64,000 nucleotides of DNA, taken from the NCBI GenBank assembly GCA_003344405.1, contig NOWV01000030.1, positions 310,001 to 374,000 on the forward strand. Reading direction: 5' to 3'. The DNA is from Trichoplax sp. H2 (lineage: Eukaryota > Placozoa > Uniplacotomia > Trichoplacea). The notes under the pieces are model-generated. The model did not search any database. It was not told the origin of the DNA and saw only the letters and a program-made list of their open reading frames with translations. The position numbers and the translations under genes were made by a program. The first letter of the stretch is position 1; each line of letters starts with the position of its first letter. Positions 52,001 to 62,312 of the stretch are shown here, in pieces.

Positions 52001-54138
52001 GATAGGCCATAACGTCCAGTAATACATTCTGTTTAAGGACATGAAATTTTAAAGTGATATTATCTTCCTAATTACTAACTTTACGGGTAATTTTTCAAAG
52101 ATAATGTAAAATATAGGCTGTCATACCAGTTCGTTTATGTACTGTAGTGCCCATTTAGATGACCACTCTTTGATCTATATTTAATTACAAGCCGAAAATA
52201 TGTGATTCGATTGTTTAACATTTAATAGCATAACTTTACGATTTCGAAACTATAATCCAATACGCGTATAACTCGTTTTACCATCAGCTTCCCGTTTGCT
52301 TCTAGTGTTGGGACGTCGGCTTTAGACAGGAATGAGAATTGTTCTACGAGCTATTATTGTTATGAAAAATAAATTTTCATCACCTTAGTGCAATTTGAGT
52401 ATTTACAATATCTTGGAGGCGAAAGCTATTAAACTAGGGAAAATAACCTGCTTCTCTACATTTCCAGCTTTCAGTTCAAGGCAAAAATTTCGATAGAATT
52501 GCTAAAATGAAATAATTATTGGGCGATATCTAATGTTATCTTTGTTCAAATTTTAATTACTATTTCTATTCCAACGATGATAATATAGATGCTTTAATGT
52601 ACAACCTCAGAATTGTTTCCTCCTTTGCGAGTAGCTGATATCATTATACACTTTAACGCTCTGAGGATGTAAAGTCTTTCATCCATATAATATTGCATAA
52701 CCTGCACAATTGTTGTAAGCAATGACGGTGGTAAGAATATGGAAGTTATTTTGACGTAGAACTAAAATTTACTCTGCTTTTACATTGACAGCGAATTCAT
52801 CTCTCTTAGTTTCATCTTCAAGAATTGCCTAATATTTCAAGAATTAAGAAATAATCAAGTACATTGTCATCATTCTTAATGTTACTGCGTGCAATTATAC
52901 GGTTTGTAATAGTTTAAAATGGTAATCAGCAAGTTTGTTTGATTATATGATTACTATATAAGGAACTTTTGCAAAAATAACGCATGAAGGCTGATTTACT
53001 TCATGACCAACCTTAATATTACTTCTTTTTCCATCATAAGCGTTTAAAATGTAGCTTAAGGTTAGGATTAAGCTATTCCTTTCACTACAACTCTAGCATA
53101 ACGGAAATATATATGAATGGATTACATACACGATTGGTAATTTTAATGAGATGTAGAAGTATTCCGCTTTTTTTCATACTGTCAGTGTTAAAGAATTGTA
53201 TTTAAAAAAATAGTGATATCTATCTCACCAATAAGGAGCTGACAGTTTTGACGAGAGCTTGTAAATCTTTATTCTCTTTCTTGTAGTTGATACTTTTGGC
53301 ATTTACGCTGCGAAGGTATTATAGTAAATTATTCTTGTTTCAATATTCATGATACAGCAATATAATTACTGATAATAAATTGATAATTGGCTTAAGCTAT
53401 CATCTACAGATAGCATTTAGGCTATTTTGATTAGCTAGTAGAGAAGTCATCAACCTCGATATATTGATATACTTCACACCAAGTAGCAATCGAGCCTTGT
53501 ACGCATTCAGCTCTTGTTTCTAAAGGTGTTAAAAATGGAAAGAGTATTCGCATTTTTAAAAGTAAAGAATATTGCATACAACGTAGAGCTCTTTTAGGCC
53601 CAAAAATAGGAAAGATGCCTTGTGAGTTAAAAGTTGCACTTTAAGCATATATACTATCTGAAATTTCATCATAACAGTTATACTCGTATCAAGCAGCATT
53701 TGATGACGTTACTGTAGAAATTAATTAAAGTACTATATAGCATATCACAGTTAGAAGGATAAATTAGGAGTTAGGCTATACACTGGAAAGAATCAGTCAT
53801 TCAATGAAAGTGCCATTTAACCATTTTAAAAGACAGTAGTCCATCCAAGCAATACAGTATACACTAGACGATGCTATTCCAATAAGGTGAAAACGATTGA
53901 CTCACCTGATCAATGATAGCCTGACTTTGCTCACTGACGAGCAGCCATAAATTGCGATTGCATCTAAGAGATGATTGATAATCAATTACAATTAAATCTG
54001 TTAAGGATATGAAGAAGAATGCTCTAAAATTGGTTAAAGAATCGATTGCAATTACAGTTGTGCTTCAGTCAGCCAATTTTGGCTATTATCTAACAAACTT
54101 TCCACATCGAACCCTGTTAATGCTTGTGATACCGCCAT
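43052..54138 (-). CDS. NUP188: Nucleoporin NUP188 (many exons; internal exons only partly resolved)
   Basis: Large alpha-solenoid scaffold of the nuclear pore inner ring. Resolved exons: 54056-54138 (start, MAVSQALTGF), 53906-53963 (CNRNLWLLVSEQSQ, like the RELW segment of vertebrate NUP188), 44868-45020, 43856-43987 and 43052-43345 (stop). Diagnostic segments: a coding stretch at about 50148-50310 translating to DDGTIWKLLEDKFIYPQG, which matches the edge of the SH3-like insert characteristic of NUP188; FLADAFNFVGVHYERMEK at about 44870-44925; GLSALRQFSPDL near 44090-44120; and GNFLNGVSRYFTRGG near 43300-43345, the region before the Ser-rich tail. The rest is hydrophobic helical sequence in short exons separated by 60-300 bp introns, as expected for HEAT/ARM-like repeats. 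NUP205 is the main alternative, but these signatures favour NUP188. The 5' end faces the first fucosyltransferase gene across 1.1 kb. Confidence 0.87.
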
Positions 54139-54893
54139 TTTATTTGGATCCAGGTTGATGGAGTGCGCATGGGTACTCTCAGCTGCCCACTACAGTATAA
54201 CCAGTGTTTACTACCGCTAGTGACACTGAGCGCACGATACCATCCGTCTACAGCACAGTACCGTGGTGTTAAGCATACGGACTCTTAATAATTTTTGTAG
54301 TCCGATATTACAGTATGGATTTAGCTTGGCCGGTGTGTACCCGGTGAACATGGACGTTGGTATATTTCAATGGTTCAAGTACTGTAAGATCAGTATTTCT
54401 CATTGCATGTACCAGTGAGTGATAGTTTGTATTAAAGTTGGAAAATTTTCAAGAAATAAAATTACTCAATGCAGTACTGCAATAAATAGTGCTAGAAAAC
54501 ATCAAGAGCCAAATCAGCCAATATTGGCAATAGCTCAAGGTTGTACAGATCTATCTGCGTAGAATTTGAGCCACATTGAAATTGTATTTCCTTTTAGAGA
54601 CATCATTTAAAGGCAACACCCTAGCTGAACAAATCAGAAAATGTTCAGCTACAGTATTGCCTTCAATTATGATTATTGTTCAGTCAACATCTTTCAATCA
54701 TACTGTAGTGTATTATACTGTATCAACGTCCATTTTATTTTACTTATTTTAGACCTTCTATCTACGCGCACACTGTCTCGCAACAGGGACTTCTCAACGA
54801 TTTTTCTTCTCCAATAAAACGAGACGGGGAAAAGAATCGTGGAGTAGTCTCTTGCTCGTAGCCTTGCCATTACAGTACATCGATGACTAATTA

Positions 54894-54951
54894 CAGTACA
54901 GTACATTCACTGTACTGCTTTACAGTACTGTGCACTGTACAGTACAGTACA
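54894..54951. repeat. GTAC pentamer tract in the NUP188/fucosyltransferase divergent spacer
   Basis: Dense ACAGT/ACTGT pentamers (acagtacagtac and inverted forms) in the shared upstream region of two divergent genes. Confidence 0.8.
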
Positions 54952-55059
54952 CATTACTTAATCACCATAGTAATTTAGTAGGCCATGCTGCAGTCATCGA
55001 CTACTACAGTATTGTGACCGGTGCCGGTAGAGTCAGTGCACTGAGTTTTGCGAGTGTCA

Positions 55060-55116
55060 GAACTCGCCTGAGTTACTGTACAGTACAACTGTCCATACAG
55101 TAACTCGGGCGAGTTC
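55060..55116. repeat. Inverted repeat with 21-base arms upstream of a fucosyltransferase gene
   Basis: Left arm 55060-55080 (gaactcgcctgagttactgt..) and right arm 55096-55116 are reverse complements with one mismatch, around a 15-base loop that itself contains GTAC pentamers. Located about 140 bases before the fucosyltransferase start, so it could sit in a promoter or 5' untranslated region. Confidence 0.8.
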
Positions 55117-55258
55117 AGTACAGTAGTCGAAAACGATTTGAGCAAAAAGTTCCAACTACTTGAAACAACTTTATATCTATAGTGATTGATTGTTGGACTA
55201 GGAATTTATATTCCTGAGAAGAGAATAAATTCAGGTACACTGCTCTGGGTAAGTCAAG

Positions 55259-56533
55259 ATGGCGATGACATGGTGGAAAGTGCCCTTGATAATATGTAGT
55301 ATACTTGTGTTAGGTATATTCATAAGCTGGAGTATTTTCAGTAAAACGGATAATTATAATCTGGAATATTTTGGGCTATCCAGGAAAATTGCAACCACAA
55401 GTAGCTACAAATCTGTATCGGCAAATATGACAGCGGGAAAGCCTCAAAATGCCACCAAGATGAAGCTGAAAGCGAGGAAAACCCCCCCACCTCCTACATG
55501 TCGTAAAAAACCGGTTATTTTATTATGGACTGGATGGTTTGGTGGAGATTGGGCGGTATCTCAAGGTAACGTGAAGTGTGGTAATATGCAGTGTGAAATA
55601 ACTTCAAATCATGGTCGATATAAGAGTAGTGACGCACTGATATTTCACGGTGTTAGTCCTCAAGTAAGGAACCCGCATTATTATCCATCAAAAAGTAGTC
55701 GGCCGCCTAAGCAGTTATGGGTTTTTCGCACTATGGAAAATCCCAACATTGCAGAGAGACTAGGATGCAAATTATCATCATTCCATAATAACCGATTTCA
55801 TGCAACAATGAGTTATACACGTCAAGCCGATGTCAGATTATGCTATGGTAAAGTGTTAAAAGAACCCCATGATGCTACTAACCACAATAGAAATTATGCT
55901 GCCGGTAAAACTAAATTTGCTGCTTGGGTATCAAGTCAATGCTATCCTGGCCGTACTAGTTTTGTCAAAGATTTAAGTAAGTATATATCTATTGATAAGT
56001 TCGGACGGTGTGGTAACCAACGTTGTGCAAAGGATGGATCGTGTATGAAAAGAATTGGATTACAATACAAATTTTATTTAAGCTTTGAAAACTTCATTTG
56101 TAGAGATTATGTAACAGAAAAATATTATCGAAATGCGATCGATAATAATTTAATCCCGATTGTAGTCGGTGGAGCAAATTATAGCGATGATGGGATTGTG
56201 CCGCCTCATTCCTACATCAATGCACAAGATTTCAGTACTGTTGAAGAACTAGCGAACTACTTGAAAAAAGTTGCCGCTAACGATACCTTATACAATAGCT
56301 ACTTCAAATGGAAAGATTCTTATAAGATCCTTAGTCCATGTTCTGCTACCCAATCTTTTTGTGAATTGTGCCATAAGTTATGCGATGATAAATGGGTTAC
56401 TGAGAAATCAAAGAAAACAATTCCTGATCTAACTTATAAATGGGGTGTTCACCGTGATAACTGTGTTAATTATCCTGACATTTTCCACAAGGGCAGTGAC
56501 GGTAAAATTACTATTCATCCAAGAGTTTACTAA
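55259..56533 (+). CDS. Alpha-1,3-fucosyltransferase, GT10 family (single exon, 424 aa)
   Basis: Golgi type II membrane enzyme transferring fucose from GDP-fucose to N-acetylglucosamine-containing glycans. Seen: short cytosolic tail, one membrane anchor (about residues 6-27), a stem rich in Lys/Ser/Thr with N-glycosylation sites, then the catalytic domain. The GT10 donor-binding signature FYLSFENFICRDYVTEK begins near residue 272 and is followed by PIVVGGANYSD and the PPHSYINAQDF block. Several paired Cys occur near the C-terminus (FCELCHKLCDDKW). Length is typical of FUT family members. Intronless, unlike most genes in the window, as is common in this family. The start is the first ATG before the anchor; a second Met lies two codons later. 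Exact linkage specificity cannot be told from sequence. A paralogue lies 3 kb downstream in the opposite orientation. Confidence 0.93.
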   Translation: MAMTWWKVPLIICSILVLGIFISWSIFSKTDNYNLEYFGLSRKIATTSSYKSVSANMTAGKPQNATKMKLKARKTPPPPTCRKKPVILLWTGWFGGDWAVSQGNVKCGNMQCEITSNHGRYKSSDALIFHGVSPQVRNPHYYPSKSSRPPKQLWVFRTMENPNIAERLGCKLSSFHNNRFHATMSYTRQADVRLCYGKVLKEPHDATNHNRNYAAGKTKFAAWVSSQCYPGRTSFVKDLSKYISIDKFGRCGNQRCAKDGSCMKRIGLQYKFYLSFENFICRDYVTEKYYRNAIDNNLIPIVVGGANYSDDGIVPPHSYINAQDFSTVEELANYLKKVAANDTLYNSYFKWKDSYKILSPCSATQSFCELCHKLCDDKWVTEKSKKTIPDLTYKWGVHRDNCVNYPDIFHKGSDGKITIHPRVY

Positions 56534-59500
56534 GATAAAAATTAAATACTGTTTTCATTGGCGAAATCCATTTGTACAACGTCATGTACTGTAGGGTTTT
56601 GGAATATATGATATCAATCACTAGATATTGTCCATTTTATGTATTAAAGCACTATTAGCAAATTAAAGCGGCTGCGATGCACTGTTAAAAACTCCATGAA
56701 CGAAGAACTCCGTCTTCTGCTAGTTTGCACGTATGCACGTATAACGACTATGAAGATAGCAACTGTAATGCGGTACACCACGGCAATTTGTAACAATGTC
56801 TGATATTATATTGCCAAAACCGCTAGATCGTGATCAAGTGTACAAATATATACGTACTGTCAAATATTATTATAATTTATCAGAAGATGTTATGGACTCA
56901 CTCAGTGATCAGTATACCGTACTACTGTATAATTTTTAAGCTACATAACAAGGTTGCAAATGATAGTTGTAACTTAATTCTATTATATGGATTGAAGCTT
57001 TGTAAGTGATTGGGTAATAGAACGTGTTATAAAGGTAGTAGTTTGATGTATTGGTATCTCAAATGACAGTCTATCATTGGTTATTACTAATTAATATTCG
57101 TATTTATTGCAATAGAATTTTTATGCCTGAGTCATCAAGCGATGATTACGTTTTTATAGCTATGATATTTAAAGGATTAGAATGTCCTTATACTGCATTA
57201 TAACGAATGAATGTTAGCGCTTTGAATCTAAAAATGGCTAATGCAATTTTATTTACTTTTTATGACTGAAGGTAAAAAATGTCGAAATCTTATCAATACA
57301 CTATTTATTTTGTCTCGGTACTCTCTCTAATTCTTGTATAGAGACATAACAATTCTGACTTTTTTTATAACATAAACCAAATAGCTTTACAACTATAGTG
57401 ATACGTATTTATCAACTGGTTCGTTTTGGCATGGACTACTAAATACATCCCTGGGATGTATCTAGTAGTCCGTAGTTTTAGATAGGATATACGAGCTACT
57501 TTATCTCTCGAAAAATCTATTAAGCTAGTGAGCTTTTTTGGTTTAATCGGATAAAATGTATGAAATGATACTTAATGCAAGGCGGTTAAAAGATTTCTAT
57601 TTCAATACTGCAATGTTTATATAATAACGATATCGAAGAGCTCAGTATGGAGGTTAAAAACAATACCAGAGTAGGCTACAAATTCAAAGTTATTTCTTCG
57701 GTATTGACACTTTTTGAAAATAATATGCGAATAGTTGTAGAATGTACAGCACCTATTTACTGTTTCGATTTTATCTTTCTACTGAATTGATCAATAGCGA
57801 TAAGTACCATAATAATTAATCACAGTTATATACCTCTATTTTGCATGTTCTTGAAACTACAGTATATTTATGAACCGCAAATAACGATAATACCCACATG
57901 TTTGCACTGCAATAATCATTTGAATGGGCAGTCTACTAGTATTGTTTTATTACTATATAATCAGCAACATCTGTTGGAGTTATTATGTTCTGTAATTGAG
58001 CAAGTTGAAAGTTATTTACAAAACTAGATTTTCGATGAGGTAGGTGTTGACAATAATTGTTGGAACAGTTTTATGCCTAGGTAAGTTCATTCTTTTGTAC
58101 TTTAGTTCAGTCATTGTCAGATGATTGATTTCATAAATTTTTCTTGACATCGAAAAGCTAAAATGTTACATATATATGCCAGACAGTAAAGTAGTAAGTT
58201 AACGTGATTGCGTACTCTGTTAGCTGTACGTAAAAAGTGACTATACTATAAATATCGAATATCAAAGTCATACATTCATACTGGATATACACTAATTAAT
58301 GATAGTTCAACAGTTTTTGCATTAACGCATCCTCCATTATTAAGAGTGATTAATTACTCCAACAGATACTTCAGTATTAGTTCATCATAATTTTTATTTT
58401 GCCGTGTCATATGTATCTACCATAGCCAGAAATATCGTACAATTTGTATAAAGCGACAATACAACGATAGGTACCTTAAGTTAAACAGTACCGGTCAACA
58501 GACAAAATATAATATACAATTATACATGCACAGAAACAGTTTTGAAATTAAATTCAGAAAAGAAATTTTATAATAGAATCAACCAGTAAGTACTGTAAAT
58601 GTTTATATGTCATTTGTATAGAAGGATCACTATGAAAGAGACAAAATTAATCTAATTCTTTAGTAATTTAATTGCAGTTTACAAAAATAGAAACCATCGT
58701 AAATTGTATTAGTAGAATAATTCGATGTAGTAAAGAAGTTTTGCATAGGTATTCTAACCCCCAAAAATTAATAAAATAATGTTCAAAATTGCTTTGTGTA
58801 CAGTATATTCATATGTGAATGAAACATAGGAGACGTTAACATCACAAAATAAAAATTAGTACTACAGTATTGTATATTAGTAGAAATGTCACAGTCTGAG
58901 AAATTGAAAATTACTCCTGTGCTAAGTATTGTTCCATGTCAATAGTAAGGAACATTTCATCTAGTGAAAGACTTCAGGCGGTATCACTATACCGTATAAA
59001 CTGTATAGGGAAGATCCCTAGGCTAACAGGCACTTTTAAGCAAAGTAGAAAGAGCTTATTCGAAGATAATACTGTATCATATTTCTTTTTTTGATTCAAT
59101 ATTCCCGCACACCAGTGTGATATTACTAATACATACAAATTTTAGAAGACCAATCTTTCAAATAGGCATTACTGTATCTTTGAAAGCAAGCATGGACTGT
59201 GTGATTAGCGACTAGTGATGTGATGAACGATGAATGGCTTTACAATGTCGGCCTACAAAAGATTACACTTTTTTCGATCAATGCTAATGATATGTATCAA
59301 CTTAATTGGTTAATAAAGTCAGTTTCAATCCTCTATTTTATTAGCCGATATTTGACTATTAATGTATCTGCCGTATAATCCGCACGTTATACATACGTAT
59401 TGTCTTCATATTATGTAATTATTAACCAGGACTGAATTACAGCATTGCACTATTAGTGAGAGTTGTCAAATTCTGGTTAGGTTTATTGAATCCCTAATTG

Positions 59501-59601
59501 CTACCTTCTTAAATTTACCGTTGTCAACGCTTATCGATATCAAAATACACAGTTTCAATTCATTTCGCCATTTCTTAAAAATTGACAGCTTACTTTTGTA
59601 C
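56534..59601. other. Intergenic region between two convergent fucosyltransferase genes
   Basis: Both genes point into this 3-kb stretch. I found no further fucosyltransferase fragment and no exon. It contains a strong foldback palindrome at 57433-57471 and otherwise AT-rich unique sequence. Confidence 0.55.
57433..57471. repeat. Foldback palindrome with 19-base arms and a 1-base centre
   Basis: Left arm ggactactaaatacatccc (57433-57451), centre t, right arm 57453-57471, complementary except for one position. Such a near-perfect, loopless palindrome is unusual in unique sequence. Confidence 0.85.
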
Positions 59602-60822
59602 TTAGTTGAAAGAATACGAGCGGATATCAATTTGTCCAGTGGTTTGATTCTTGACGAAGACATTATTGTAATCAATACAATTCTTTTCGTTTGTACCCCA
59701 TTTATGAGTGAGATCTGGAATTCTTCTCATTTTACTAGTAACCCACTTATCATCGTAGAGCTTGCGGCATAGGTTACATAAACTAGAACTATGATCACAA
59801 CTCTTTAAGTCGGTTCGGTAAGAAGCCTTCCATTTAAAATAGCTGTTATACAATGTGGCATTGCTGCCAACTCTTTTAATATGATCAGCTAGCTGTTGCA
59901 TAGTAGTGAAATCTTGAACATTGATATAAGAACCTGGTGGCGCTACGGTTGGATCACTATAATTCGCCCCTCCGACCACGATGGGTATCATATTGTGTTG
60001 ATATGCGTTAAAATACAATTTTTCAGTCACATAATCTCTGCAAATAAAATTTTCGAGGCTTAAGTAGAATTTGTATTTCCGCGATAATTTTAGCCAACAT
60101 GCACCGCTCTTAGAGCAAGTTAAGTTACCACATTTGCCGTACAAATCGATAGGTACCAACCTTGCTAAATTATGCAAAAAGTCTAACCGACCTTTATAGC
60201 ATCCACTGCCGACCCAAGCGATCATTTTTGTTTTGCCTTTAAAATAATCATGATTTACTTGTAAATCAGTGTAATTTTGAACCACTCTGCCATAACATCT
60301 TCGAAGATCAGCTTGACGAGTGTAAGTGATCATTATATTGAATAGATTATCGAGAAAGGATTTTATGTCGACTAGTATAGATGGCCCTCGGGTGACATAT
60401 GGATTTTCCATGGTTTGGAAAGCCCATAATTGCCTAGCTGGCCTTTTTTCGATTGGTATCACGTCTGGGCTATTCATCGATCCGTCAGCCCCATGAAATA
60501 ACAACGCATCGCTCACTTGGTATAAACTTTTGTTGTTGGTAAATTGGCATTGATATTGACCGCAATCCAATAAACCATAAGGCGTTGGCCAATCGACTCG
60601 AAACCATGTCGTCCAAGTTAATATTATCTTACCAGTATGAAGTGTGGCTTTGGTTGTGTTGTCTTTTTTACCGGCTAGATAAGGATTAATAATGTTCAAT
60701 GGATTTCGTTCCTGGTAACCAAGAATGACCAATACGATGATCGTCCATGCAAGGAGTATCGAAAATACAAGTCCTACATACCTCAATTTCTGAGACATTA
60801 CTGGCATCATTGCTATCAGCAT
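59602..60822 (-). CDS. Alpha-1,3-fucosyltransferase, GT10 family, second paralogue (single exon, 406 aa)
   Basis: Golgi type II membrane fucosyltransferase, same family and fold as the gene at 55259-56533. Seen: an N-terminal membrane anchor (about residues 15-35, YVGLVFSILLAWTIIVLVIL), a short stem with N-glycosylation sites, a conserved ILTWTTWFRVDWP entry strand, the signature FYLSLENFICRDYVTEKLYFNA near residue 250, then PIVVGGANYSD, PPGSYINVQDF and a Cys-rich end (LCNLCRKLYDDKW). The paralogues share most of these motifs and the HGADG/HGVSP loop but differ in stem and tail. Intronless. The Met at 60822 was chosen; Mets at residues 5 and 6 are equally possible because all precede the anchor. 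Linkage specificity is not deducible. Confidence 0.92.
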   Translation of the reverse strand: MLIAMMPVMSQKLRYVGLVFSILLAWTIIVLVILGYQERNPLNIINPYLAGKKDNTTKATLHTGKIILTWTTWFRVDWPTPYGLLDCGQYQCQFTNNKSLYQVSDALLFHGADGSMNSPDVIPIEKRPARQLWAFQTMENPYVTRGPSILVDIKSFLDNLFNIMITYTRQADLRRCYGRVVQNYTDLQVNHDYFKGKTKMIAWVGSGCYKGRLDFLHNLARLVPIDLYGKCGNLTCSKSGACWLKLSRKYKFYLSLENFICRDYVTEKLYFNAYQHNMIPIVVGGANYSDPTVAPPGSYINVQDFTTMQQLADHIKRVGSNATLYNSYFKWKASYRTDLKSCDHSSSLCNLCRKLYDDKWVTSKMRRIPDLTHKWGTNEKNCIDYNNVFVKNQTTGQIDIRSYSFN

Positions 60823-62312
60823 TCAACAGACATATACACGTATAGTCTTCAAGTTAGAAGGCGAAAATAGTCAAATTTCTCCAGATTATTTCTTCTTAAG
60901 TTTATATAAATATTTTATGGAGTAGTAATATTGCTCACGGAATTCACCAATTAAGATTAACTGGACCGTAACACATCGAGTAACGCGTGCGCATATCCTG
61001 AATTAAACCAAGTTCATGTGACAGGTCACAGGTGCTTCCTTTCTTTTTAATGGTCAATTTCTTTCTGTACAGTACAGTACAGTCAAGGACTAGTAAAAAA
61101 AGACCTAAACCCACGCGCCTCGTTGGCGCAGAGTACAGTACTCTAGAGTAGAGTAGAGTATTTCCTTGAAACTCAACTTAAGCCTAAAGCCGCAAATTTT
61201 TAGCCATTCGCTCGACTCGAACTTACTGTATTCTTCTGTCATTAGGTTGTAATCCAACCAACTCAACTCCACTCGCTATCAGGTTGAGTTGGGTTGAGTA
61301 CTACTGTATAGTTTATAGTCGATTGATCCAGCATCGGTTTACAGCTATGAATACATCGCTAAAACGACTTGTATCGCTGTTAAAAAAGACATTTTCATTG
61401 ATTTAATAACGACAAACTTTGCCATTTTTAAAATTCTGACGTCATACAGTGCTGTACTGTACTGTACACTGTACAGTAGGTAAGGTCAGGGACTACTGTA
61501 CTGTACAAAAAAAGAATAGAGGGACGTAAAGCAATCGTTGACAATAGTAATAATAATGTGTGGTGGCCGATTCTTTTTTGAATAATTTCAATTGTATCGC
61601 ATGTCTGTAAATTAAGGCACACTACCCCGTCTGCTATTGCCATCTTTAAATTAGCTACTGCTAATTTGGTTTGTGCAGTATGATCTACGGTACACTGTAG
61701 ACTGTACACTGTACAGTACTGTACGCTTTGCTTGCTACGATACGGTACGATACAGCACCTGTACTGTACCCTACAGTACACGTTCGTAATGTAATGTACA
61801 GTACTGTACTGTACTGTACAGTACAGTACAGTGTGAAAACGTTTTGGTTTAAACTATGGACACTAGTTCGTTATTAACTCTCCATAGTATGGCGTTCACT
61901 AGTGTGAACGATGTACTCTTTCATACTGTACCAGTACTATGATTGTACTGTACCGCGAAGTCATCCATCAAGGAATCTACAATCCGGACATGGACTGTGA
62001 CATCGGCAGTACTGTAGAAGTGGATATTATTTATACCTTGCATGGTGCTGCAATCCATCTTCGTCCATAAGTATATTTGGAACGCGTTCATGAGTAATCC
62101 ATTATCATTATCGACTATATTAGATTATATGTTGAGCAATAGTGTCGTCTAGGTCAGAGCGTGAACAGTCCCTGGTACAAAGCTATTCATAAAACCTCCA
62201 TTACAACGTCTTTGCATCTGTACATTGCGATTTCAGACATTATAATCGGCTTGATCTTACCTCATTTCACTTTCGTCAAATACTGCATCCAAGTCCAAAG
62301 ACTGCTGGCAAG
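60823..62312. other. Intergenic region with GTAC tracts upstream of CSTF1
   Basis: Separates the divergent fucosyltransferase and CSTF1 genes. It holds at least three pentamer tracts (about 61066-61084, 61445-61508, 61684-61832), imperfect inverted repeats (for example caactcaac/gttgagttg near 61257-61297 and cgttcac/gtgaacg near 61893-61910), and a short tRNA-like A-box string at 61117. No exon supported. Confidence 0.55.
61684..61832. repeat. Long ACAGT/ACTGT pentamer tract
   Basis: The densest GTAC region in the window, ending in tactgtactgtactgtac followed by acagtacagtacagt, i.e. head-to-head pentamer runs able to fold into a hairpin. Confidence 0.85.

Noticed and set aside
43052-54138. 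NUP205 instead of NUP188
   Set aside because: The segment DDGTIWKLLEDKFIYPQG and the FNFVGVHYER and SRYFTRGG blocks fit NUP188 better.
59521-59772. 83-aa plus-strand frame
   Set aside because: Antisense to the end of the second fucosyltransferase gene.
61428-61781. 117-aa minus-strand frame
   Set aside because: Much of it is translated GTAC pentamer repeat (repeating Tyr/Cys/Thr/Val).
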